Origin: Siphonodentalium dalli
Taxonomy: Eukaryota; Mollusca; Scaphopoda; Gadilida; Siphonodentaliidae
Reading direction: 5' to 3'
Assembly (NCBI GenBank): GCA_032622095.1
Contig: CP136061.1
Location: forward strand, 65,847,127-65,911,126
DNA: 64,000 bases
Part shown: one piece after another, positions 1 to 11,900 of the stretch
How the letters are laid out: each line of letters starts with the position of its first letter
How positions within the stretch are numbered: position 1 is the first letter of the stretch
Translations under genes and position numbers: made by a program
The notes under the pieces: model-generated
Databases searched by the model: none
Told to the model about the DNA's origin: nothing
Seen by the model: only the letters and a program-made list of their open reading frames with translations

Positions 1-319
1 TAAAAACTCTAATCCCATTGCCAATTTAACAACCCCAGAAGAACACGATTACCATTCCAAACACTAATGCCATGCAGGAGGATATGGCCACACCCCCGGT
101 ATGCACAAAATGGATAAATACATGGACAAAAGTATGCCTGTTTTTTTGTCTGATTATATATTGTGAATACACCTGTGTATGGACTACCAATATCTTGCCG
201 TAGTTTACTAGCAATGCAAATCAGTAACACCATAATTTGTTGAATTTTCAGCTGTGAAGAACAGACTTCTGGGAAGGTGAAAAAATGTGTCACCTCTGCT
301 ACACCTTAATAAAACTTAC
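1..319. other. Intron of the unidentified gene, no feature seen
   Basis: AT-rich sequence left of the 320-428 exon. Its minus-strand open frames have no splice-compatible link to that exon and no recognisable content. Confidence 0.4.
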
Positions 320-428
320 ATCTTCAGGAAGCCCTTCTCCCCATTTCGGCAGTGGTCGTCCAATCCTAAAGTTTTTCTGTTGTTTGTCTGGAGGAGGAAC
401 TGGCGCTCTAAATGCTGGACTGTGTTCA
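320..428 (-). CDS. Unidentified gene, most 3' exon in the window
   Basis: 109 bp, acceptor GTCACCAG, donor GTAAGTTT. It encodes EHSPAFRAPVPPPDKQQK, then NFRIGRPLPKWGEGLPED, ending in phase 0. The coding sequence continues left of position 1. Confidence 0.78.
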
Positions 429-3400
429 CTGGTGACAAAAAAACTCAGCTCATTATTTACATTATAAGTCAGTTGCCAAAGACATAATGAGAAAATTAAC
501 TTTTTATTATCTGACTCCATATTTTTTCTGACAAAGTCCGTCACCTAAAATTTCCAAATTGATCAGCTGAATTGATGCTGCAGAATGATCAATCAATAAT
601 TGAACGTGGATAAAGATTGGTGATTTGGCATTGTGGTCATGGTGTAGCTGTAGTTCCATCGCGTTAAACTCAAAATGAACTGGAGTGAAGTGAATTTAAA
701 CAGGATTCGTCATCGTAGATTGAATTTAAAAATTTGCTCTCATTGGACAGAATCAACATTCTATTTTATGCGCAAATTTGAACGGATTTTGTCACCTATA
801 ATCGCTATCAGGAACATTTAAGATTGATTTTTGACAATACAAGTGACATGAGTTCGATGTAAACAAAATAGACAAGTTTGAGTGCAAGAGGAGTAACCCA
901 AACACTCACCAGCAAGATGAATAAGTAAACCAAAAATAGTCAGCCATTATCAAGAGTGTCATAACATGTTCCAGCCTTTGGGAATGGGCGATATGATTTT
1001 TAATTTGACAGGAAATATTGATGAAAATATAATGCAAGGCAAAGTCAATTTCCTATTTCTGAGGCCAAAAATATTTTTAAAACATGTGCATACGCGTATT
1101 TATACTTGATTCCCAAACAGATGTCGGTAAAAACTTAGATAATAAACTCCATGTGATTTATTTTTGCCAAAAATCGCTCTATCAAGTATGACTGATGCAT
1201 GTCTTTAACAAATGTTTGAACATATGTGACCCGCCATATCAAATCCAGTCGGAAGTCGGGATTTTTTTACCCTGTGCCAATGCATTCTCTTATATATGCG
1301 AGTCGACCATAGGTCGCCTCGCATATATAAGAGAATGCATTGGCCTAACAATTTTTTATCATTTTTTTAAATAAATGTTTCTTACAATTTTTAGGACATA
1401 AAATAAAAAAAACACCCATTACCCTGCAGGGAGCCCCACACATATATAGAAGCACCTAGAAGAGTGTCGTCTGCTCATGTTTGTCTGGGGCTCTGTATGG
1501 ATGAAATTATAAAATTGTTAAAGAATACAAGAAAAAATTATTAAAATTGTAAAAAATTGTTAGGCCAATGCATTCTCTTATATATGCGAGGCGACCTATG
1601 GTCGACTCGCATATATAAGAGAATGCATTGGCACAGGGTAAAAAAATCCCAACTTCCGACTGGATTTGATATGGCGGGTCACATATATAGTTACCAATTA
1701 AAGTAATGAATCTGAACATGGAAACGGATCTGTTCGATCTCAATTCTGTGCTTGTTTGTATGAAAACATACAGCAATTGTTTAGTAGCAATTAAAACTTT
1801 CCCTGACTAATTGAACGTGATTGAAAATGTTGCATCTGCATGATTTCGGGAAATTGACTTAGTACATATTTTTCTCTATCTTGGTGCTGGGTAGAGACTA
1901 AATAATAAAAATATAATGGGAATATATAAAGCCATAAAACTGACTCCATGCAAAGGCTATTATCATATACAATTCTGGAAAATCATACACCATTCAAACT
2001 TTGAGATACATAGGTTCTGAGGTACTAATTTCTGAATGGCCGATATGAATGTTGACTGATCCCTAGTGCACTTAATTGAAGTAGGTCTATACTCATTACA
2101 GACATATAGGCACACAGCATGAAATTTCATATCCGTAGTCAGTACAGATGTACAGCAGCCAAGATGTTAACAGTTAAGCAATTGAACTTACTCGGGGAAC
2201 TGTGGGGCGGATTCTTCATCGTGGGGTGTGTCCTCTGATGGAGCTGACACTGACATGGTTGCCTTGTCTGTCATCCTTGAGTGATAAGATTTTGGTGGTG
2301 TTCGACTTGACACACGCTGACTGAGACTACTAGCTGAACTTCTGTGACTCTGTGACATTGGAGTCTTACGGTCAGATCCCGTGAGAGGCCTTTGTTGTTG
2401 TTGTTGATAATACTGGTTGCCTTGTTGATTTTCAACCTGATGTTGTAGATCCTGTATTTGGTCAATCAGGGACTGAATCTGTTGTCTAGATAATAGAAAA
2501 ATATCATTTATGCAATTGAAAGTTTTAGATTTGACTATATCAAACTTCAAGAATTAAAAGACCATAATAATGTTGTGAGTGTTGGGGGGGGGGGGGGAAA
2601 TCATTGTGATAAATAAAATAAAATGTTAAGAACCATAGTGGAGCATGTCAAGCCCAAGTTGTTATGTATGGGTGTGGGCATTGCATAATACAGACTATAA
2701 GATGATGTGTTCTAGATTTCGCTGTCGAAAATAAAACCTGTGAAAACTGTTGCATGCATTTTATTAAGAAAGAAATAATGTAGCCATTTTACTACTTGGT
2801 GATTTTCTTTAGCACCACACAGATTAAACTCTTCTGATTCTTGAAGTTCTTAAAGACCTGAAGTTCGCAAACTGTCTAGAGAAAGAAGTAAGAAAGTACT
2901 TTATAACAGAACAAGAGCCGACGACCAGAAGCTGCAGATGCCCCGATCAAACTAGAGGTGAGACTGTCCCAGTGGGACTAAGGATACCCCTGCAGACCAA
3001 TTAAGGGTAGCCATATTAACATATTTGGTTTAAAAAAAAACAAAAAAAGCAATACAAGCCCGAACAGAATTCAAAATATTGCGAACATTTTCCATGTCGA
3101 TAAATGGGGATAACTCCACTAAAAAAGTAGGATGGACCTCATAAAATCGCAGGTACAAAATTAACAAAATTTGTAGGAACAGCTCGGACAAAGTTACATC
3201 CACGGATGCATTGACAGACAGACAGACAAGTTTATTCCTATACACCCTCGCCATAACTTTGTTACGGGGGTACAACAAGAATGTGGGATACTTTTTTTTC
3301 TGCAACAAACATTGGAACAATTACTGGAGCTGGAGCTGAATCTCAAGACCATGCATTGTTAGAACTAAAAAGCTGAATCTCAAGACCATGCATTGTTGGA

Positions 3401-6400
3401 ACTAAAAAGCTGAATCTCAAGACCATGCATTGTTAGAACTAAAAAGCTGAATCTCAAGACCATGCATTGTTGGAACTAAAAGCTGAATCTCAAGACCATG
3501 CATTGTTGGAACTAAAAGCTGAATCTCAAGACCATGCATTGTTAGAACTAAAAAGCTGAATCTCAAGACCATGCATTGTTAGAACTAAAAAGCTGAATCT
3601 CAAGACCATGCATTGTTGGAACTAAAAGCTGAATCTCAAGACCATGCATTGTTAGAACTAAAAAGCTGAATCTCAAGACCATGCATTGTTAGAACTAAAA
3701 AGCTGAATCTCAAGACCATGCATTGTTAGAACTAAAAAGCTGAATCTCAAGACCATACATTGTTAGAACTAAAAAGCTGAATCTCAAGACCATGCATTGT
3801 TAGAACTAAAAAGCTGAATCTCAAGACCATGCATTGTTAGAACTAAAAAGCTGAATCTCAAGAACATGCATTGTTAGAACAAAAAAGCTGAATCTCAAGA
3901 CCATGCATTGTTAGAACTAAAAAGCTGAATCTCAAGACCATACATTGTTAGAACTAAAAAGCTGAATCTCAAGACCATACATTGTTAGAACTAAAAAGCT
4001 GAATCTCAAGACCATACATTGTTAGAACTAAAAAGCTGAATCTCAAGACCATGCATTGTTAGAACTAAAAAGCTGAATCTCAAGACCATGCATTGTTAGA
4101 ACTAAAAAGCTGAATCTCAAGACCATGCATTGTTAGAACTAAAAAGCTGAATCTCAAGACCATGCATTGTTAGAACTAAAAAGCTGAATCTCAAGACCAT
4201 GCATTGTTAGAACTAAAAAGCTGAATCTCAAGACCATGCATTGTTAGAACTAAAAAGCTGAATCTCAAGACCATGCATTGTTGGAACTAAAAGTCAATTG
4301 ATTTGCAACAAAATAAATTGATAGTGATATTTAAGGTTTTAATATATTTTTTATGAAGTGATCCTTTCAGGCATTTAATAGGGATTAACACTAAACCAGA
4401 AAAACAGCTCAATAACATCTTATTGTTATGGTAATAGCTTTAAATTTAATATTTGTAGCTATAAAATCTAAGTAGCTTACTCGTATTCATTCTGTATATT
4501 ATTAATTTCTTCTTTGTGCATGTTTTCCATCTCCTCAAACTGATTTATACTGACTGTTTCCTGAAATAATAGAATTTGTTACACAGGGGTTATCACAAGA
4601 TTTATTCCAACACTGCAAGTCAAATCAATTATTCTTAACCCTCCGAACCTGTAACCTCAATATATCTGCGTAATCCTAGTATGATGCTGCCACGTAACGT
4701 CAAAATATTTGCATAGAAAAAACATGCATTTCATGGCCTCATATTCTGTCAGCATGTGGTTGAATAATGCATCATTATAACGGTGAATTGGCTGTTTTTG
4801 CAGAAAAAAATAGACTCTGCAACAAAACAACAATGACATGGTGTTATGTCAATATAATGTGTGTCATGTGTTAATCATGTGATCCACAGGGCGATTTGGT
4901 TGTTTAGAAATTTCCCCAGAAATGCAAAACAAATTGTGATGGAACGAAACTATAGACTTATCATGTCACATGTTTTATACACATTTATACACATAGTACA
5001 AAATAACCGCACCAGCGTTGTTTCCATCTAAAGACAATGTTGAAACAGACTACGTAAAGTCTGCATATAAGCATTTCATGAACTTATCATCAGTGCTGAT
5101 GCTGGGCCGAAAAATATTTTGGCTAATTCTAATAATTTTTGGCAAAATTAAAAAAACTTTGGCCAAATTAAATCCTCATTTTCTGCTCTCACATTTAATG
5201 AATATTTTTGTTTTATTTAATCTAACATTCTATATAATTATGTCCATACCTTCAAATACAGTGCCTAAACTTCTTTAATCTCACCTTTGTTACTTGATTC
5301 ATTAGTGTTAATCCTCATTACTGTTTTATGCTCCCAATCAATTTGGGTTTTTGAATTAGATTTCCGATTTTGGGGTAAATTAAAACTTTGTTTTTGGCCA
5401 TTTTCGAAACAAAATTGGCCAATTTGGTCTATGACAGTGTGAACCCTGCTTATCAGACTATTATCATTTTGCTGCTTATCAGACTATTATCATTTTGCTG
5501 CTTATCAGACTATTATTATTTTGCTGCTTATCAGACTATTATCATTTTGCTGCTTATCAGACTATTATCATTTTGCTGCTTATCAGACTATTATTATTTT
5601 GCTGCTTATCAGACTATTATCATTTTGCTGCTTATCAGACTATTATCATTTTGCTGCTTATCAGACTATTATTATTTTGCTGCTTATCAGACTATTATCA
5701 TTTTGCTGCTTATCAGACTATTATCATTTTGCTGCTTATCAGACTATTATCATTTTGCTGCTTATCAGACTATTATTATTTTGCTGCTTATCAGACTATT
5801 ATCATTTTGCTGCTTATCAGACTATTATCATTTTGCTGCTTATCAGACTATTATTATTTTGCTGCTTATCAGACTATTATCATTTTGCTGCTTATCAGAC
5901 TATTATCATTTTGCTGCTTATCAGACTATTATTATTTTGTTGCACAGGACACGACAAAGAGAAGAAATTAATAAGATCTATTTGATGCTTAACCCTTTCT
6001 TTATTAAATACTCATTGATGAGTAGTTCCCTTTAGAAATGTTCGCATAATAATTTCACAAACATATAGGCTGTTTGTTTACCTTATTATCTGAACATTTC
6101 CCACCAATGAATCGGAATCCTTCTACACTTGTATTATTTTTTGTTTGTCTGCCATCTACCCATTCTTCCTGAACATCCCTCAAAATGAAAGATAAACCGT
6201 TCCAATAAATACTTTTATAACCGGGTGGAATCAAGCCTCAAATAGTGTGTCTGTCATTTGTAGAATAAGGTCGTTAAATGGGGTAGCATCACCAAATTCA
6301 CCCCCTGGCAACCTCATTCTGCTTAGGCCTCAACTGCTGTGGGAGACCTAGGATCAGATGAATTTGCCCACTTTAAGTTGGTGATATTCACCCATTAGTC

Positions 6401-8906
6401 ACCTCGATTATGAATTTTATCTTCTGTAAATTAGGGTATATAGAAACTGAACAGAAGGGAAAAAGTAACTAAAAACAATGTTAATTTGAGACTATAGATA
6501 CATCCCAGAAGATGAGGCCTAAGCATAATGAGGCCCCCCAGAGGGTGAATTTGGTTATGCTAGCCCGCTTAGCGGGATAGCATAACTAAATTCACCATCT
6601 GGGGACCTCATTCTGCAAATGACAGACGCACTATTTGCAGACTTAGTTAAAGATTATTAGTCACTTCATGCTTGTGAAGTTATAACTATAAACCTCTTGA
6701 GGTACTGGTGTAGACTCTTCATCTGGCTGTTCTTGCTCAATCATTGTAGGTTCTGGCGTGAACATGATGGCCGACACCGCCCTCTCGACAGTTTCCTTGT
6801 GAAGATCTTCCTTGGAAGTCACTCGTAAGTTGATGCCTGTGAGATCAAACACCAAGTCTGTCACATCATTTGTTTCTGGAAAAATGAGAAAAAACAACCT
6901 GATCTATTTTCATTCAGTATATTTTTATAGGACATGCATATACAGCACAGATAACACAGACCTATAAAGTATCAGGGACATGCATAGACTTCATTGTGGC
7001 ATGTCCGGCTTTTGAGGTTTGTTGGTGGTTTGACAAGAAAAAAACTTGTCAATTAGGCCAAAAAAATTAAATATATTTGATTCTCAGGCAATTTTTTTTC
7101 TAAATTAACGCAGGAGCGAGGTTTTTTTCCCATATTTTTTTCTGCCCATATAAAGCAAGGGTTATTATACCTTCCCAGGTGCAGAAAATGTAGGGAGAAC
7201 TTTGTAATGGATATAACTAATTTAATCTGATATAAAGAATGACAAATTATGACATTGTACTACCCATACATCATATAGGGATTACCTAGAATGATATATA
7301 TATTGATATTATTTTAATATAGGCACAATAATTTTTAACAAGCAGAACTACATATCCAATTCATATAAAAATATGGAACGTAAAAACAGTCAAAACGAAG
7401 ATAAAGTGATCTTCCAAACTATCAAAGAAAGTCTTGATCCACATATTCCGCTGACTAATTAAAGACTGTATGTACCGCAATGGATGACAGACAATAAAAC
7501 TTCAAATAATCAACATAAACATGGCCAATATACATGCACACCGCTTGTCAAACTGTGCAATTTTCGTACCTTCAATTGCCATAGCATAGCAAGGGGAAAA
7601 ACTCTATCTTGCAGGGTTACTTATTTACTGTGCAAACAAAAGTTGCCAAGATCAGGTTGGCGGACGACTAATTCAATATTCAACTTCCTGCTTTTGTCAA
7701 AATATTTCCACACATTTGACCAATAAACTTGGGGGTTTGGACAGCCTGTTGTGACAATATACCCGATAGTTATTGTTGCCTGTGGTCTTTTGTTGAATAC
7801 CCACACATACACCATTCTATTTAGCTCCTTTTCGATATGAAACATAACTAATTTCAGTGTGACAGTTTCCTATTTTTGTGTTGCCATTTACAACTTCGGG
7901 GAAATCCAAAATCGGAATAAAATGGTCCAATGCAGGCCATTTTGTTTTCGATGTGGCGATGCCTGAAAATCAAAACCTTTTTTCTTTTTTTGGCCTTATG
8001 AATTTTTTTTTCGATAAAATTTCAGCTCAAATATGTGGAGAAGTGTTTATAAAATAGTCTAAGTTAACTACAGGCCCATGCACATATAAATAGTGGGTCT
8101 GATTACTATATCCTGAATCGCGTAATTCCACATCAGTAGCGCCAATCAGAACTCACTATATCCTGAACCGCGTGATTCCACATCAGTAGCGCCAATCAAA
8201 ACTCACTATTATTAGCCACAAGATAAAATTGTCCATTTGAAGTGACCTTGAGTGACTTCCCAAACTCTCATTCTCATTACAGCGCCTGCGCATGTCCATG
8301 TATATATCCAGGGAAATTTTTGCTAGTCTGACAACAATGACAACATCTGAGCATTGGACGGTGCAGGGTTCCTCGACTCAAACCAAAGCCGAAGAAATAG
8401 TAATTTATGGGTGGTAAATTGGACAGGTTATCTTTAACCCTTTCATGACTGGAGCTTCCTGAAATATTGTGAAAACCCTGTGCCAATGCATTCTCTTATA
8501 TATCTGAGTCTCCCATAGGGAGCCTCGCATATATAAGAGAATGCATTAAATTGTCCTAAAACTATTTACCTTTATCTTGTAAGCCAGTGCTACTACTGGA
8601 AAACTCGCATATATAAGAGATTGCTCTGGCACAGGATCTTAGCTGCACCTGTGGGGCTCCAGTCATGAAACCCCCCATTGAAGGGTTAAACTGGATTGGG
8701 TATCTTTAAAAGATCATAACAATCGCAACCTATTTCCAGTCTGAAATTTTCAACCTATTTTGTTTCAGGTATTAAGTTATAAAAAAGATTTCAAAGATCT
8801 ATCAAACAAATTTCTGGACCATCACATCGTTGTCAATAACTAAGCTACTTCAGAAAACATTTAGGGAGAAGCATCTTTTGTTTAATCATATTTATTCGCC
8901 ATAGAG

Positions 8907-8950
<44 letters not shown>

Positions 8951-11900
8951 TTTATTGGAAAAAGAGCTTACACTAATAATTTAATACATATCATGGATAT
9001 TATTAAATGGAATTAGATTTTTGTCCTGTAAACCAGTTTCTTGCCCATTTGAGGGTCAATGTTGTTATATATCGGGACATCTCCATCTTCTACTATACTA
9101 ATTCATTAATATTCATGAATCGTTTGCATGCTGCACTAACACGTGCTCCAGCTTCTCTGCTATAAAAGCAGTCGCGCGCTTAGGGAACATTGTATAATAA
9201 ATTATAGAAACGTATACACTCGTTAGTCCTCAGTTATAGAGAGAGACAAAACATAACATGGTGTCAGAAGTTAATCGGTGACTCCCGCATTAAGATGGAG
9301 AGGTGAATATATGATCATATATATATATTAACAAAAGGATTATTATCTAAAGGCTGACCAAGGCTACTGGCGGTGTTCTAGCAATTTGAGCCATTGAACT
9401 TTGACTCGTCAAACTTACCACTAAATTGGAAGAGATGGCGACAAACAATGGAGATGTCCCGATATATAACATCTCCCTGTTTTTAACGAAAGATAGAGCG
9501 ACAGTATGTTAAAGAGGAAAGATACATAAATGGAAGGTGATACATCGAAATGTTGCCTCATTCAATTTACAGTTTAGTACATCCTATTCTACAGTTACAA
9601 AAATACGCGCTCTACGCTATGGTAGTCGAGTGACTATATATATATATATGGGGATAATGTAGACGAATTTGTCACAGACTTAAAACGTTTATCATTAGAT
9701 TGCGAGTATGGAGATCTTAAGGACTCACTCATCCGAGACAAGATAGTATGTTCAACGAATAATGCTGAAATCCTACAAGAGCCGACCCTTTCTCTGGAGC
9801 AAGCTATAACACTTGCACAGGCACATGAAGTGTCGACGGTGCAAATGAAAGACATAACTCCAACAACGGAAGTGCACGTAGTAAGACGAAGAGACGAAAA
9901 ACAGAGGCGAAACACATACGGGAGAAATGAGGATAAGCATGGAAAGGAAGACACAAATTTCAATTGCAGGAAATGTGCTAAATCCCATGGACCCCGGAGT
10001 TGTCCAGCATACGGAAAAACCTGCCACAGATGTGGGTTAAAACACGTTAAATCGTGTTGTCGTGCTTCCGGAAAGAGAAAGAAAGTTCACACGGTTGAGG
10101 ACCCGTCGGATTTACCAGAAGAGCTGTTCGTAGGAAGTGTTGATTCTAAAAGCGAGCTTCCAAATGAGATTTACGTTCCGATAAAAGTGAATGACCGGAA
10201 TATAATTAAAATGAAAGTGGATAGTGGTGCTCAGGTGAACGTTCTACCAAAACGTGAGTATGACCGACTATCCAAAGAAACAGTCACTATCAGCCCAACG
10301 AACGTTAAATTAACTGGCTATGGAGGTCACACGATCAATGTAATTGGAAAGACAAAGCTGAATTGCCAATATAAAGAGACACAAAGATTTCTCAATTTCT
10401 ACGTTGTGGATGCGAAGGCACCGCCAGCTTTAGGTTTAAGATCGTCGACTGATATGAACTTATTGAAAGTCATAATGACTGTTTCTGAAAATGAGGCCGA
10501 ACTAGATGTAATGGAGGAATTTAGTGACGTATTCGAAGAATTAAGATGCATGGACGAAGATTATGCAATTAAATTGAAGCAAGACTGTATACCTGTGATC
10601 CATCCCCCGAGAAAAATTCCCATTGCATACAGAGAAAAGGTCAAAGCTGAATTAGCATCAATGAGGAAGCAAGATGTAATAACACCAATAAGTGAGTCAA
10701 CAGAATGGGTGAATTCTATGGTAGTGGTTCCGAAACCCAACGGGAAAATTTGAATTTGCTTGGACCCGAGAGATCTGAACACAGCGATAAAGAGGGAACA
10801 TTATCAGATGCCAACCTTGGAAGATGTAACATGTAATCTCTCTGGCGAAACAATTTTCTCTGTAGTCGACGTCAAAAGTGCTTTTTGGACGGTAAAACTC
10901 GACAAAGAATCTTCGAAACTCACTACATTCAACACACCTTTCGGGAGGTACAGATTTCTTCGACTCCCGTTCGGGGTCAATAGTGCCCAAGAAGTGCTAT
11001 GTAAACAGTTAGCAATGGAACTCTGATGCCTGGATGGTACACATATGCTCGTCGATGACATTCTGGTGACCGGAGCTACCCAGGAAATTCACGACACACG
11101 GCTTATGGAAGTGTTAATGAGATGCAGAAAAATTGGCATAAAACTGAACAAAGAAAAATGCAGCTCCGGCAGAAAAGCATCAAATTCTTCGGAGTTATCC
11201 TAAGCGACAAAGGTACATCGATGGATCCAAACAAGGTCGCGACAGTATGAAACATGAAACCACCGACGAACAAGAAAGAACTTCAATGCCAATTGGGTAT
11301 GTTTACGTACTTAACTCAGTTCACAGAACATCTATCAGCGAAGACTACAGTTCTTCGAGAATTATTGAAACAAGATGTAATCTGGGAGTGGAGTCAGCCT
11401 CACCAACAAGCTTTTGATACAATCAAAGATGTAATTACCAAAGACACCTGGTCCCGTATTGAGATACTTTAACCCAAATGAACCCATGGTGTTGCAGGTA
11501 GATTTGTCTAAAGACGCAATGGGTGTATGCATTCTGCAAGATGGCAGACCCATAGCCTACGCATCAAAAGCACTAACAACTGCGCAACAAAACTACAGTG
11601 TCATAGAAAAGGAATTTCTAGAGATAGTAGCAGGATGTGAAAAATTAAGATATTTCCTATGTGGAAGACATTTCACTGTACAGAGTGATCACCGGGCGTT
11701 GGAAATTATCATGACGAAACCTCTACAATGCATGCCGCTCAGGCTACAACGTATCCGAATGTGATTATATGAGTATGACATGGAAGTCAAGTATACGCCA
11801 GGACTAAAGGTACCACTGGCAGATACATTAAGCAGAAATTGCACGGACGATGAGCCACCGATGGACACGAGTTTCATCGACCTATATGTACATGCGATAG

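Noticed and set aside
2392-2430. CAA/TTG run as an unstable microsatellite
   Set aside because: It is the Gln tract of exon 2192-2485 with mixed CAA/CAG codons, so it is annotated as coding. Length variation is possible but not shown.
5388-6035. Open frames of 154-215 codons with repeated hydrophobic peptide
   Set aside because: Produced entirely by the 26-bp minisatellite, which lacks stops in all three plus frames. No upstream exon or domain.
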